In this document: positions 33,553 to 42,448 of the stretch, one piece after another | Layout: every line of letters begins with the position of its first letter | Numbering within the stretch: the stretch's first letter is position 1 | NCBI GenBank assembly: GCA_017512465.1 | Contig: JAFWGH010000079.1 | Location: forward strand, 1 to 49,683 | DNA from: Clostridia bacterium | GTDB taxonomy: Bacteria; Bacillota; Clostridia; Oscillospirales; Acutalibacteraceae | Length of the DNA stretch: 49,683 nucleotides | Reading direction: 5' to 3' | Notes under the pieces: model-generated | The model's input: only the letters and a program-made list of their open reading frames with translations | What the model was told of the DNA's origin: nothing | Database searches by the model: none | Position numbers and translations under genes: made by a program

Positions 33553-34283
33553 TGAAACAGACACAATTTACAATTACCGAAAACAAAAAAATAGCCGCAA
33601 ACACTTATCGCATGATGCTCTCCGGCGATTGCTCCGCAATGCGCAGTGCCGGGCAGTTTATCAACATTCTCATTCCCGCAAAATTTTTGCGTCGCCCGCT
33701 TTCGGTGTGTGATTATACCGCCGATAGCCTGTGTATTATTTATAAAACAGTCGGCGAGGGTACAGAAATTTTAAGCCGCATGCAATGCGGAGAAACTATC
33801 GATGCGTTAGTGGGTTTGGGCAACGGTTTTAACCTTAACAAAGACATGCGGCAACCGCTGTTAATCGGCGGCGGTGTCGGCGTTCCCCCGCTCTACAAGG
33901 CGGCAAAGGATTTGACCGCTGCCGGCAAGAGCGTGAGCGTGATATTGGGATTCAACACAAAGGATGAAATCTTTTATAAAGAAGAATTCGAAGCGCTCGG
34001 CTGCCGTGTTATCCTCACCACTGTGGATGGCTCCGCCGGCAAAAAAGGCTTTGTGAGCGATGTAATGGATGAAATAGAATATGATTATTTCTACGCTTGC
34101 GGACCAAAGCCGATGTTTGAAGCTATCGAAAAGAAAGCACGCACAAGCGGTCAATACTCGTTTGAAGAAAGAATGGGCTGCGGCTTCGGTGCCTGCATGG
34201 GCTGTACCTGTAAGACAAAGCATGGCAACAAGCGCATTTGTAAAGAAGGCCCCGTGCTGGAAAGAGAGGAAATACTATGGTAA
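33549..34283 (+). CDS. pyrK: Dihydroorotate dehydrogenase B, electron transfer subunit
   Basis: PyrK carries FAD and a [2Fe-2S] cluster and passes electrons from dihydroorotate to NAD+. The 244-residue chain has the FAD-binding [10 protein letters not shown] segment, a [10 protein letters not shown] nucleotide-binding motif and a C-terminal cysteine cluster ([12 protein letters not shown] and a later C). It overlaps carB at its start and the pyrD gene at its end. It pairs with the class 1B PyrD downstream. Confidence 0.95.
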   Translation: MMKQTQFTITENKKIAANTYRMMLSGDCSAMRSAGQFINILIPAKFLRRPLSVCDYTADSLCIIYKTVGEGTEILSRMQCGETIDALVGLGNGFNLNKDMRQPLLIGGGVGVPPLYKAAKDLTAAGKSVSVILGFNTKDEIFYKEEFEALGCRVILTTVDGSAGKKGFVSDVMDEIEYDYFYACGPKPMFEAIEKKARTSGQYSFEERMGCGFGACMGCTCKTKHGNKRICKEGPVLEREEILW

Positions 34284-35188
34284 ACACCCGCGTTGAGCTG
34301 TGCGGATTGCCCTTGGATAATCCGGTGATTCCCGCAAGCGGCACCTTCGGCTTCGGCTATGAATTTGCGGATATTTATGATATTAACTGTTTGGGTACTT
34401 TTTCCTTTAAAGGCACCACCCTCTCGCCGCGCTACGGCAACGCCACACCGCGCATTGCCGAGAGTGAAAGCGGCATGCTCAATGCAGTCGGTTTGCAAAA
34501 CCCGGGTGTGGAAAAAGTGATTAGCGAAGAATTACCCAAGCTTGCTCGGTGCTTTCACAAACCGGTTATGGCAAATGTGAGCGGCTTCTCGGTGGAAGAA
34601 TATGTTGCCACCGTGAAGGCGCTCGAGAGTTGTGAACAAATCGGCTGGCTGGAAATCAACATCTCCTGCCCGAATGTTCACGGCGGCGGTATGAGCTTCG
34701 GCACTTCCGCGCAAGCGGCGGCAGAGGTCACCCGCGCGGTAAAAGCCGTGACAAATAAACCGGTGATTATGAAACTGTCGCCGAATGTGAGCGATATTGC
34801 CGCTATTGCCAAAGCCTGTGAAGATGCAGGGGCGGACGGTATCAGCCTTGTAAATACATTTTTGGGCATGAAAATAGATTTAAAAACCAAAAAGCCGCTG
34901 CTTGCCAACAAAACCGGCGGACTTTCGGGTCCCGCAATTAAACCGCTTGCCGTGCGCATGGTCTATCAGGTGTATGAAGCGGTCAATATCCCGATTGTCG
35001 GTATGGGCGGCATTATGACAGCGGAGGATGTGTTGGAATTTATGCTTGCCGGCGCCACGGCGGTGGAAGTCGGTGCGGCAAACCTTATCTCGCCTTACGC
35101 TTCAAAACAAATCATCGATGCGTTACCGGAAGTGATGGAGCGCTACGGTATCACATCTTTAGAAGAAATTATCGGAAAGGGACACTGA
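34277..35188 (+). CDS. pyrD: Dihydroorotate dehydrogenase B, catalytic subunit
   Basis: This FMN enzyme oxidises dihydroorotate to orotate. The 303-residue class 1B chain shows [13 protein letters not shown], the [12 protein letters not shown] motif with the catalytic Cys, and the phosphate-binding [25 protein letters not shown]. The Cys (not Ser) and the adjacent pyrK identify it as the NAD-linked B type. The start codon overlaps the pyrK stop (ATGGTAA). Confidence 0.96.
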   Translation: MVNTRVELCGLPLDNPVIPASGTFGFGYEFADIYDINCLGTFSFKGTTLSPRYGNATPRIAESESGMLNAVGLQNPGVEKVISEELPKLARCFHKPVMANVSGFSVEEYVATVKALESCEQIGWLEINISCPNVHGGGMSFGTSAQAAAEVTRAVKAVTNKPVIMKLSPNVSDIAAIAKACEDAGADGISLVNTFLGMKIDLKTKKPLLANKTGGLSGPAIKPLAVRMVYQVYEAVNIPIVGMGGIMTAEDVLEFMLAGATAVEVGAANLISPYASKQIIDALPEVMERYGITSLEEIIGKGH

Positions 35189-35189
35189 T

Positions 35190-35888
35190 ATGGGAAAAGA
35201 TGTAATTATAGCCTGTGATTTTCCGACTGCGGAAGAAACTATGCGGTTTTTGGACGGGTTTCAAAAAGAAAAGCCGTTTGTAAAAATCGGCATGGAGCTT
35301 TACTATGCGGAGGGACCCGCTATAGTCAAAGCCATCAAAGCCCGAGGGCACAAAATATTTTTAGATTTAAAGCTGCACGATATACCCAACACGGTCAAGC
35401 GCAGTATGGCGGTTCTCTCGCGCTTGGATGTGGATATTTGCAACCTGCATGCGGCAGGTGCATCGGAAATGATGAAAGCCGCCTTGGAAGGCTTAACGCG
35501 TGAGGACGGTACAAGACCGTTGCTTATTGCCGTTACCCAGCTGACCTCTACAAGTGATGAACAATTAAAAAACGAACTGCTCATAGAAACGGATATGGCG
35601 CAAACGGTTATCAGCTACGCCAAGAATGCGGCAGCGTGCGGTCTCGATGGTGTTGTGTGCTCCCCGCTTGAAACGGGTGTTGTGCATGAAAACTGCGGCA
35701 AAGACTTTTTATGCATCACACCGGGCATTCGCTTTGCGGATGCGGCAAAGGATGACCAAACCCGCGTGATGACTCCCGCAAAAGCCAAAGAAATCGGGAG
35801 TGATTATATCGTTGTCGGCAGACCCATTACCGCGGCGGCAGACCCCTATGCGGCATACCGGCGCTGCGTGGATGAATTTGTAGATTAG
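35190..35888 (+). CDS. pyrF: Orotidine 5'-phosphate decarboxylase
   Basis: PyrF decarboxylates OMP to UMP, the last step of the pathway. The 232-residue TIM barrel has the opening IIACDFPT, the catalytic [16 protein letters not shown] motif and the closing [14 protein letters not shown] phosphate loop. It begins one base after the pyrD stop. Confidence 0.96.
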   Translation: MGKDVIIACDFPTAEETMRFLDGFQKEKPFVKIGMELYYAEGPAIVKAIKARGHKIFLDLKLHDIPNTVKRSMAVLSRLDVDICNLHAAGASEMMKAALEGLTREDGTRPLLIAVTQLTSTSDEQLKNELLIETDMAQTVISYAKNAAACGLDGVVCSPLETGVVHENCGKDFLCITPGIRFADAAKDDQTRVMTPAKAKEIGSDYIVVGRPITAAADPYAAYRRCVDEFVD

Positions 35889-35897
35889 GAGGAAGTC

Positions 35898-36530
35898 ATG
35901 AAAGAGTTAATTGCAAAGGATTTATTAAAAATTCATGCGGTGTTTTTAAGACCCGAAGAACCCTTTACCTGGGCGAGCGGCATTAAAAGCCCCATTTATT
36001 GCGACAACCGCTTAACCCTCACGGCACCGGAAGTGAGAAACGATATTGAAAACGGTCTTGCGCGCTTAGTTAAAGAAAACTACCCGCAAGCCGAAGCACT
36101 CTTCGGCACCTCCACTGCCGGCATTGCGCACGCGGCAATTACCGCACATATTTTAGATATGCCGATGGGTTATGTTCGCTCCGGCAATAAAGACCACGGC
36201 AGGCAAAACCGCATTGAAGGCAGTTTGCACGCAGGCGAAAAAGTGGTCGTGGTGGAGGATTTAATCTCTACCGGCGGCAGTGTGATTGAGGTGGTTGAGG
36301 CACTGCGCGAAGCAGGCGCAGAGGTTTTGGGCATTGTTTCCATTTTCACCTACGGCATGCAAAAGGGATTGGACAGACTCGCAGCGGCAAATGTCAAAAA
36401 TGTCTCGCTGACCGATTTTGAATGTGTTGTACAAACGGCGGCAAGTGAAAACTATATTAAAGCGGAGGATGTGGAAAGGCTTATCGCTTTTCGCAACAAC
36501 CCTGCGGATGAAAGTTGGATAAAAACATGA
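35898..36530 (+). CDS. pyrE: Orotate phosphoribosyltransferase
   Basis: PyrE joins orotate and PRPP into OMP. The 210-residue protein has [16 protein letters not shown] near the N-terminus and the PRPP-binding motif [14 protein letters not shown] near residue 120. AGGAGGA lies just ahead of the start. Its stop overlaps the pyrB start. Confidence 0.96.
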   Translation: MKELIAKDLLKIHAVFLRPEEPFTWASGIKSPIYCDNRLTLTAPEVRNDIENGLARLVKENYPQAEALFGTSTAGIAHAAITAHILDMPMGYVRSGNKDHGRQNRIEGSLHAGEKVVVVEDLISTGGSVIEVVEALREAGAEVLGIVSIFTYGMQKGLDRLAAANVKNVSLTDFECVVQTAASENYIKAEDVERLIAFRNNPADESWIKT

Positions 36531-37438
36531 AGCATTTAATTGATATTAAAGATTTTAGCACACAAGAGTTAGATGCATTGATTCGGGTGGCAAAGGATAT
36601 TATGAAGCACCCCGAAAACTATGCACACAAATGTGCCGGCAAAAAGCTCGCCACGCTCTTTTTTGAGCCCTCTACAAGAACCCGCCTTTCCTTTGAGGCG
36701 GCGATGTATGAGCTCGGCGGTCATGTGCTGGGCTTTTCGGAGGCGGACTCCTCCTCTGCCGCAAAGGGTGAAAGTGTAGCGGATACGGCAAGGATAGTTT
36801 CGTGTTACGCGGATATTATCGCCATGCGCCACCCGAAGGAGGGCGCACCGCTTGTGGCAGCGATGAACTGCCCGATACCGGTCATTAATGCGGGTGACGG
36901 CGGTCACAACCACCCCACCCAAACGCTGACGGATTTATTGAGCATCAGTGTGGAAAAAGGCAGGCTCGATAATATGACTATCGGTCTTTGCGGTGATTTA
37001 AAATTCGGCAGAACCGTGCATTCGCTCATTGCCGCGATGTCGGAATATTCCGGTATCAAATTTGTGCTCATCTCCCCCGAAGAGTTAAAGCTGCCCGGGT
37101 ATGTAAAAGATATTTTAAAAAGCAAAAATATTCCCTTTGAGCAGACCGCTTCGCTCGAGGAAAGCATGCCCAAGCTCGATATTCTCTATATGACAAGAGT
37201 ACAGCGCGAGCGCTTTTTCAACGAAGAAGATTACCTGCGCTTAAAAAACAGCTATATTTTAACCCCGCAAAAGCTTCATAATGCAAAAGAGGATTTATGC
37301 ATCCTGCACCCGCTACCGCGCGTGAACGAAATCAGCACCGCGGTGGATAGTGACCCGCGCGCATGCTATTTTAAGCAGGCATTATACGGAAAATATATCC
37401 GCATGGCGCTTATCTTAAAGCTGTTGGAGGTAGAGTGA
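36527..37438 (+). CDS. pyrB: Aspartate carbamoyltransferase, catalytic chain
   Basis: PyrB makes carbamoyl-aspartate from carbamoyl phosphate and aspartate, the committed step. The 303-residue chain has the carbamoyl-phosphate site [16 protein letters not shown], the HPTQTLTDL segment and the HPLPRVNEI motif near the end. I use the ATG overlapping the pyrE stop (ATGA); a TTG four codons upstream is also in frame but less likely. It is followed by a regulatory chain gene with a stop-start overlap. Confidence 0.95.
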   Translation: MKHLIDIKDFSTQELDALIRVAKDIMKHPENYAHKCAGKKLATLFFEPSTRTRLSFEAAMYELGGHVLGFSEADSSSAAKGESVADTARIVSCYADIIAMRHPKEGAPLVAAMNCPIPVINAGDGGHNHPTQTLTDLLSISVEKGRLDNMTIGLCGDLKFGRTVHSLIAAMSEYSGIKFVLISPEELKLPGYVKDILKSKNIPFEQTASLEESMPKLDILYMTRVQRERFFNEEDYLRLKNSYILTPQKLHNAKEDLCILHPLPRVNEISTAVDSDPRACYFKQALYGKYIRMALILKLLEVE

Positions 37439-37851
37439 TGAAAATTGATTCCATTAAAAACGGTATTGTGATTGACCATATCAGCGCCGGCAACAGCATG
37501 CGTTTATACTATTTGCTGCATTTGGATACACTCGAATGTCCGGTGGCGCTCATTCAAAACGCCGCGAGCAACAAAAGCGGCAAAAAAGACATTATTAAAA
37601 TTGACGGTGAGTGGGAACTGAATTTAGATGTGTTGGGTTATGTGGATTCCGCCGTTACGGTCAATATCATTAAGGATGGCAAGATTGTTGAAAAAATCAC
37701 GCCCTCTATGCCGCAAACACTTGAAAATGTACTCTTTTGCAAAAATCCCCGCTGTATTACCGGTGTGGAGCAGGAGCTGCCGCATATCTTTAAGCTGACA
37801 GACCCGAAAAAACGCATATACCGCTGTTTATACTGCGAAAGCAAAGCGTAA
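37438..37851 (+). CDS. pyrI: Aspartate carbamoyltransferase, regulatory chain
   Basis: PyrI binds nucleotide effectors and holds catalytic trimers together. The 137-residue protein has the N-terminal allosteric domain (GIVIDHISAGNSMRLYYLL) and a C-terminal zinc site with CKNPRC and CLYC. This indicates allosterically controlled ATCase, as in enterobacteria and some Clostridia, so flux may be regulated by CTP and ATP in addition to the leader switch. It starts at the ATG overlapping the pyrB stop and ends the operon. Confidence 0.95.
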   Translation: MKIDSIKNGIVIDHISAGNSMRLYYLLHLDTLECPVALIQNAASNKSGKKDIIKIDGEWELNLDVLGYVDSAVTVNIIKDGKIVEKITPSMPQTLENVLFCKNPRCITGVEQELPHIFKLTDPKKRIYRCLYCESKA

Positions 37852-37888
37852 AAAGAGAGATAAGCAGTCGCTTATCTCTCTCTTTTTT
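37852..37888 (+). terminator. Terminator of the pyr operon
   Basis: A 12-bp stem AGAGAGATAAGC/GCTTATCTCTCT with an AGTC loop, then CT6; an A run precedes it, so it may work in both directions. Confidence 0.9.
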
Positions 37889-37899
37889 GCTTTGCTGTT

Positions 37900-37925
37900 T
37901 TCAGTGTTCAGTTTTCAGTGTTTAG
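37900..37925 (+). repeat. Orphan heptamer array of the cassette type
   Basis: TTCAGTG TTCAGTT TTCAGTG TTTAG: the same unit as cassette B but without a four-helix-bundle gene, lying 12 bases after the pyr terminator. Confidence 0.7.
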
Positions 37926-37931
37926 TATCTA

Positions 37932-37973
37932 CCCCTCAGCCGCCTATGGCGGCAGCTCCCCTGTCAAGGGGCG
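37932..37973. repeat. Palindromic intergenic element
   Basis: Two hairpins in series, GCCGCC-TAT-GGCGGC and CCCCT-GTCA-AGGGG, preceded by CCCCTCA. Elements of this CCCCTCAG...AGCTCCCCT type recur between genes in Clostridia. The remaining spacer to 38053 holds another GC-rich palindrome (GCGGG/CCCGC near 38036-38050) but no gene. Confidence 0.5.
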
Positions 37974-38053
37974 CTATGAATAAGTAAAGATGAAAACATT
38001 GAACTAACTATCAAATTAAGCGAAGCGGAACGGGTGCGGGTGTCCCGCCCTTT

Positions 38054-38083
38054 AATTCCGAATTTCGCATTCCGAATTCCGAA
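38054..38083 (-). repeat. Second orphan heptamer array with a different unit
   Basis: ATTCCGA ATTTCGC ATTCCGA ATTCCGA, again four units of seven bases, ending at the stop of the sufB-like gene. Same architecture as the cassette ends but an unrelated unit. Confidence 0.6.
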
Positions 38084-39007
38084 CTATTTCAAGAAACCGT
38101 TAATAATTTGCTCTTCCGCCTCTTTTTCACTCAAACCGAGCGACATCAGTTTAATGAGCTGCTCGCCGGCAATTTTGCCGATTGCCGCCTCGTGAATGAG
38201 CGAAGCATCCACATGGTTTGCGGTCAGCTTCGGGTCAGCGGTAACACCGGCATTATCCATAATAATCGCATCACACTCGGTATGTCCGTTGCACTGATTA
38301 TTACCGTTTATAAGTGAAGTGAAATGCTGGTGAGAGTTATCCTTTGCCACGGAGCGGGAAACCACATGCGCACCGCAATCAAACCCATTCATATCCACGG
38401 CAAAATCCGTTTCGGCGCTCTGCTTGCCGTGGGTCATGATTTTTTCATGGATGATAAGAGTTGCTTTATCTCCGAGTACCGCACGCGTTACGCGCTTGGT
38501 GGAATCCACACCTTTAATTTGTGCGGTCTCCATCTCTAAATAGCCGCCCTCGGCAATATCCACTTCCGTGGTGGGGTTGAGGATTCTCTCGCCTGTTCCC
38601 TCGCCCTCGCCATAGTGCTTTTCAACATACTTAACGCGCGCATTTTTGGCAAGGTGGAAAGCATGAATACCATCATGCTCGCTTTTTTCGGAGCCGTCAT
38701 TATGAATACCGCAGCCGGCAACGATTAATACATCCGCGCCTTCTCCGATATAAAAATCATTATACACTAAATCCTTTAAACCGGTTTTTGAAACAATAAC
38801 CGGAATATCCACGCGCTCATTTTTGGTGCCTGCTTTAATATAAATATCAATACCGGGTTTATCCTGCTTGGTTTCAATCGTGATGTTTTCCGTATTATTG
38901 CGCATTGCAAGTCCACCGTCTAAACGCAGGTTAAACGCACCATCCGGTACCTTTTCAAGGTCTGCAATGGTTTTGAGCAGATTCATTTGCATTTTATCAA
39001 GTGCCAT
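38084..39007 (-). CDS. SufB/SufD-family Fe-S cluster scaffold protein (minimal SUF type)
   Basis: The protein belongs to the SufB/SufD beta-helix family, which works with the ATPase SufC to build Fe-S clusters. At 307 residues it is much shorter than SufB (about 460) and lacks its N-terminal part, matching the compact SufB-like partner of two-gene SUF systems. Visible parts are the glycine-rich beta-helix core and the C-terminal ASLIHEAAIGKIAGEQLIKLMSLGLSEKEAE segment diagnostic of the family. It follows sufC by 12 bases. No sufS, sufU or sufD is in the window. Confidence 0.9.
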   Translation of the reverse strand: MALDKMQMNLLKTIADLEKVPDGAFNLRLDGGLAMRNNTENITIETKQDKPGIDIYIKAGTKNERVDIPVIVSKTGLKDLVYNDFYIGEGADVLIVAGCGIHNDGSEKSEHDGIHAFHLAKNARVKYVEKHYGEGEGTGERILNPTTEVDIAEGGYLEMETAQIKGVDSTKRVTRAVLGDKATLIIHEKIMTHGKQSAETDFAVDMNGFDCGAHVVSRSVAKDNSHQHFTSLINGNNQCNGHTECDAIIMDNAGVTADPKLTANHVDASLIHEAAIGKIAGEQLIKLMSLGLSEKEAEEQIINGFLK

Positions 39008-39019
39008 TATTTTCTCCTA

Positions 39020-39760
39020 TTATTCCATATCCACTTTATTTTTAAGCACTGTGCATGCATCGGTTGCGCTCTGTGTTCCGAGCAGCTCCGGCAATACTGC
39101 CTCGCCCTTACCGTCGTTGGTAATCTTTCCGTCTGCAATCACAATAATTCTGTCGGCAATATTTAAAATACGCTCTTGGTGGGAAATGATGATGATAGAG
39201 CCGTTTGTTTTATCATACATCTTTCGGAATACCGAAATCAGGTTTTTAAACGACCACAAATCAATGCCCGCTTCGGGTTCATCAAACACAGTCAGCTCTG
39301 TTCCCCTTGCCATTGCCATGGCAATCTCTATGCGCTTAAGCTCGCCGCCGGATAAACTCTCATTGACCTCTCTGTCCACATAATCGCGCGCACAAAGCCC
39401 GACCTCCGAGAGATAATTACAAACCTGCGAAGTATTTAGCTCTTTTGCACTCGCAAGTGTAATCAAATCCGAAACCGTAATGCCCTTAAAGCGCACCGGC
39501 TGTTGAAATGCAAAGGTAATACCCATTTGCGCTCTTTCGGTAATGCTCTTATCGGTAATATCTACACCGTTAAATATAATTTTACCAGCCGTGGGTTTGT
39601 ATATACCCATTATGAGCTTTGCGAGGGTGCTTTTGCCGCCGCCGTTTGGTCCGGTAATGGCAACAAAGCGCTCATCGATACGCAAGTTGACACTGTCTAT
39701 AATTTCCTTTTGTCCGTTTTCGGAATCTACCTGAAACGAAACATTTTGTAATTCTAACAT
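39020..39760 (-). CDS. sufC: Fe-S assembly ATPase SufC
   Basis: SufC is the ABC-type ATPase that drives conformational change in the SufB scaffold. The 246-residue protein has Walker A (GPNGGGKSTLAK), the Q-loop, the signature NESLSGGELKRIEIAMA and Walker B followed by DEPEAGIDLW. DEPEAG rather than DEPT/SG is a useful marker of the minimal-SUF type, in my judgement. I place the start at the ATG after GGAG, four codons inside the longest frame. Confidence 0.92.
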   Translation of the reverse strand: MLELQNVSFQVDSENGQKEIIDSVNLRIDERFVAITGPNGGGKSTLAKLIMGIYKPTAGKIIFNGVDITDKSITERAQMGITFAFQQPVRFKGITVSDLITLASAKELNTSQVCNYLSEVGLCARDYVDREVNESLSGGELKRIEIAMAMARGTELTVFDEPEAGIDLWSFKNLISVFRKMYDKTNGSIIIISHQERILNIADRIIVIADGKITNDGKGEAVLPELLGTQSATDACTVLKNKVDME

Positions 39761-39808
39761 TTTTATCTCCACTAAATGATTTACATCTTATTATTATATT
39801 ACTTTAAT

Positions 39809-39836
39809 ATTATACATTAAAACGCTCATAAAGCAA
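39809..39836 (-). promoter_or_regulatory. Promoter of the sufC-sufB operon
   Basis: TTGCTT and TATAAT on the minus strand, 16 bases apart, about 50 bases ahead of sufC. Confidence 0.5.
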
Positions 39837-39936
39837 GTGTATTTTCACAAAAGCGGCAGTTAAGAGTACCAAAACGCGCCAAACTGACCTTATCAAATTT
39901 ATTTATTTTGGCTATTTTAATATTATCACTTTTTGA

Positions 39937-39942
39937 TATAAT
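39937..39942 (+). promoter_or_regulatory. -10 box of the pyridoxal kinase gene
   Basis: Consensus TATAAT 33 bases ahead of the start; the -35 box is poor. Confidence 0.45.
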
Positions 39943-39974
39943 GATACATAAAGGATGAAAGGGGTTTTTGTATC

Positions 39975-40811
39975 ATGAAAAAGATAGTTACGATTCAAGA
40001 TATTTCCTGTTACGGCAAGTGCTCATTAACCGTGGCGCTGCCGATTATTTCCGCCATGGACGTGGAAGCGGCAATTATTCCGACCGCCGTGCTTTCCACA
40101 CACACCATGTTCAGCCGCTTCACATTTAAGGATTTGAGCGACCAAATCGAGCCGATTAGTGAGCATTGGAAAGAGGAAGGGCTCAAGTTTGATGCACTTT
40201 ATACCGGCTACCTCGGCTCTTTTGAGCAAATTGATTTGATGAAGGATTTCTTCTCTGATTTCGGTAAAGATGCCCTCAAATTCGTAGACCCCGCTATGGG
40301 TGATAACGGTAAGCTCTACCCGGCATTTGATGAAGCCTTTGCCAAGCATATGGCAACACTTTGCGCAAAAGCGGATATCATTGACCCGAACCTCACCGAA
40401 GCATGCTTTATGCTCGGCACCGAGTACAAAGAGGATGGCGAGTATGATGAAGCCTATGTCAAAGACATTCTCATTAAGCTGACCGACCTCGGTGCAAAAA
40501 CCGCTATTTTAACCGGTGTGAGCTTAGAAAGCGACAAGCTGGGCGCGATGGGTTATGACAGCGAGAAAAAAGAATTCTTCTCTTATTTTAACCAAAAAAT
40601 CCCCGCCAAATACCACGGCACCGGCGATGTTTTCTCCTCCGCACTCGTGGGCGCGATTGTAAGGGGTAAACCCTTGCAAGAGGCAATTAAAATTGCAGCG
40701 GATTTTACCGTTCAATCCATTCTTTTGACAGAGAAAGATGCTGAAAAACCATGGTACGGCGTGAACTTTGAGCAGGCCATTCCGAGCTTGATTAAGGAAT
40801 TGGATGAATAA
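39975..40811 (+). CDS. Pyridoxal/pyridoxamine kinase (PdxK/PdxY-like)
   Basis: The ribokinase-fold enzyme phosphorylates vitamin B6 vitamers to give PLP. The 278-residue protein shows IQDISCYGKCSLTVALPI at the N-terminus, DALYTGYLGSFEQI in the middle, DPAMGDNGKLYP and the catalytic GTGDVFSSALVGAI motif near residue 215. PLP is needed by the aminotransferases of amino acid synthesis encoded elsewhere. It is monocistronic, with its own promoter and a terminator shared with aroF. Confidence 0.9.
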   Translation: MKKIVTIQDISCYGKCSLTVALPIISAMDVEAAIIPTAVLSTHTMFSRFTFKDLSDQIEPISEHWKEEGLKFDALYTGYLGSFEQIDLMKDFFSDFGKDALKFVDPAMGDNGKLYPAFDEAFAKHMATLCAKADIIDPNLTEACFMLGTEYKEDGEYDEAYVKDILIKLTDLGAKTAILTGVSLESDKLGAMGYDSEKKEFFSYFNQKIPAKYHGTGDVFSSALVGAIVRGKPLQEAIKIAADFTVQSILLTEKDAEKPWYGVNFEQAIPSLIKELDE

Positions 40812-40824
40812 GAATTAAAGAATC

Positions 40825-40866
40825 AAAAAAAGTCTCAACCTCTATGAAAGGTTGAGACTTTTTTTA
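40825..40866 (+). terminator. Bidirectional terminator between pyridoxal kinase gene and aroF
   Basis: Stem AAAGTCTCAACCT/AGGTTGAGACTTT with A and T runs on both sides; it overlaps the last codon of aroF. Confidence 0.88.
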
Positions 40867-41901
40867 CAAGTTTTCGGCAATATCCAAAATCAGTTTTTCG
40901 CTCTTTTCCCAGCCAAGACATGCATCGGTAATGGATTGTCCGTAAACATCGCCGCCTATCGGCTGTGCGCCATCTACCAAATAGCTTTCTATCATCAAGC
41001 CTTTGACAAGTGATTTGACATCGGCTGAAGCTTTCATGGAGTTTAATACCTCCAAAGCGATACGCGGCTGTTGGGTAAAGTCCTTAGCGGAATTGCAGTG
41101 GTTGCAATCCACAATAACCGCTTTATTTTTTAACCCTCTTTTATCATATTCCTCATTCACAAGTTGCAAGTTTTCATAGTGGTAATTCGGCATGGGCTTG
41201 CCATAGGCATCCACAAAGCCGCGCAAAATGGCATGCGCCAACGGATTTCCGGCGCTATCCACTTCCCACCCTCTGTAAATAAAGGTGTGCGGATGTTGCG
41301 CAGCGGTGATGGAATTCATCATCACGGAAATATCGCCACTTGTGGGATTTTTAAACCCTGTCGGCACGGATAACCCGCTTGCAGTCAAGCGGTGCTGCTG
41401 ATTTTCGGTTGAGCGTGCGCCGACGGCGGTGTAGGACAATAAATCCGACAAGTAGCGGTGGTTGTCGGGATAGAGCATTTCATCCGCCGTGCCGAAGCCG
41501 CACTCAATGAGTGCGCGTGCATGCAGATGTCGGATTTCGACAATACCCTTATACATATCCGGCTTGGTATGCGGATCCGGCTGGTGCAGCATGCCCTTAT
41601 AGCCATCTCCGGTGGTGCGCGGTTTATTGGTATAAATGCGCGGAATAATGATGATTTTATCCTTCACCTTTTCCTGCACATCTTTTAAGTGATAGATATA
41701 TTCCATCACCGCGTCTTCCCTATCGGCAGAACAAGGACCAATCACGAGAATAAATTTGTCGCTCTTTCCCGTGAATACATCTGCCACACGCATATCAAAA
41801 ACTTCTTTGTATTCCGACACTTCAAGCGGAATCGGATATTTTTCCTTCACTTCCATCGGTATCGGAAGTTTGCGCTTGAAGTCCATATTATTCATGCTCA
41901 T
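40864..41901 (-). CDS. aroF: 3-deoxy-7-phosphoheptulonate synthase (DAHP synthase, AroFGH type)
   Basis: This enzyme condenses PEP and erythrose 4-phosphate, the first step of the shikimate pathway. The 345-residue type I-alpha chain shows ILVIGPCSADREDAVMEY, IIPRIYTNKPRTTGDGYKG, GARSTENQQHR, VGFKNPTSGD-like PTGFKNPTSGD and VDCNHCNSAKD. This class is usually feedback-inhibited by one aromatic amino acid. It is the last gene of the aromatic operon, separated from tyrA by four-helix-bundle cassette B. GGAG lies ten bases ahead of the start. Confidence 0.94.
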   Translation of the reverse strand: MSMNNMDFKRKLPIPMEVKEKYPIPLEVSEYKEVFDMRVADVFTGKSDKFILVIGPCSADREDAVMEYIYHLKDVQEKVKDKIIIIPRIYTNKPRTTGDGYKGMLHQPDPHTKPDMYKGIVEIRHLHARALIECGFGTADEMLYPDNHRYLSDLLSYTAVGARSTENQQHRLTASGLSVPTGFKNPTSGDISVMMNSITAAQHPHTFIYRGWEVDSAGNPLAHAILRGFVDAYGKPMPNYHYENLQLVNEEYDKRGLKNKAVIVDCNHCNSAKDFTQQPRIALEVLNSMKASADVKSLVKGLMIESYLVDGAQPIGGDVYGQSITDACLGWEKSEKLILDIAENL

Positions 41902-41925
41902 AGTTTATTCACTCCGTTCGTAGTT

Positions 41926-41951
41926 TTCAGTGTTCAGTGTTCAGTTTTCAG
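41926..41951 (+). repeat. Heptamer array, downstream end of cassette B
   Basis: TTCAGTG TTCAGTG TTCAGTT TTCAG, an exact 26-base inverted match of 42418-42443. Confidence 0.85.
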
Positions 41952-42012
41952 TAAAAATCCGAACTCACATGAACATACTGAATTCTTTTTTTGTCTTCAT
42001 TATCTATATGTG

Positions 42013-42372
42013 CTATTCTTTCATTTTTTTAACAAGTGTATAAATCACTCGGGATATTTCATTACTTAAATCCATTGCTTTTTGAACTTGTTGTTCTGTA
42101 AAATAGCCGAGCATACACCCAATCAATAATTGTGTTTCTAACTCCGCTCTGGAACCATTTGCAATCGATAAAAAATTGATGAATTCTTTTTTGGTTTTTC
42201 GTGATTCTCCCTCCGCTATGTTAGAGGGAATTGAAATCACAGAGCGCCTGAGTTGATCCGCTAAAGAAAACTTCTCTTCATTTGGTAAATACTCTATCAA
42301 TTCATACACTTCTTTAACCAAATCCATCGATTTATTCCACACTACTAAATCTTTATAATTAGAATATCCCAT
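42013..42372 (-). CDS. Four-helix-bundle protein (S23/IVS-Avd family), cassette B
   Basis: The 119-residue protein has the same signatures as the cassette A copy: YKDLVVWNKSMDLVKEVY, LADQLRRSVISIPSNIAEGE, KEFINFLSIANGSRAELETQ. The two are clearly homologous but well diverged, so cassette A and B are not a recent duplication. I place the start at the ATG after TGGAG; longer readings run into the heptamer array. It sits between tyrA and aroF, oriented with the operon, and its upstream array starts five bases after the tyrA stop. Confidence 0.9.
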   Translation of the reverse strand: MGYSNYKDLVVWNKSMDLVKEVYELIEYLPNEEKFSLADQLRRSVISIPSNIAEGESRKTKKEFINFLSIANGSRAELETQLLIGCMLGYFTEQQVQKAMDLSNEISRVIYTLVKKMKE

Positions 42373-42417
42373 GATTTTCTCCATTCCAATCAGAGTAACG
42401 ACAATGTCCACTGAACG

Positions 42418-42443
42418 CTGAAAACTGAACACTGAACACTGAA
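42418..42443 (-). repeat. Heptamer array, upstream end of cassette B
   Basis: Reads CTGAAAACTGAACACTGAAC plus ACTGAA on the plus strand, the exact complement of the array at 41926-41951. Confidence 0.85.
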
Positions 42444-42448
42444 GAAAA

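Noticed and set aside
37932-37973. tRNA or other known RNA gene in the pyrI-sufB spacer
   Set aside because: The two hairpins do not make a cloverleaf and no anticodon arm or T-loop consensus is present.
42013-42372. Diversity-generating retroelement around the Avd-like gene
   Set aside because: No reverse transcriptase, template repeat or variable repeat is present nearby.
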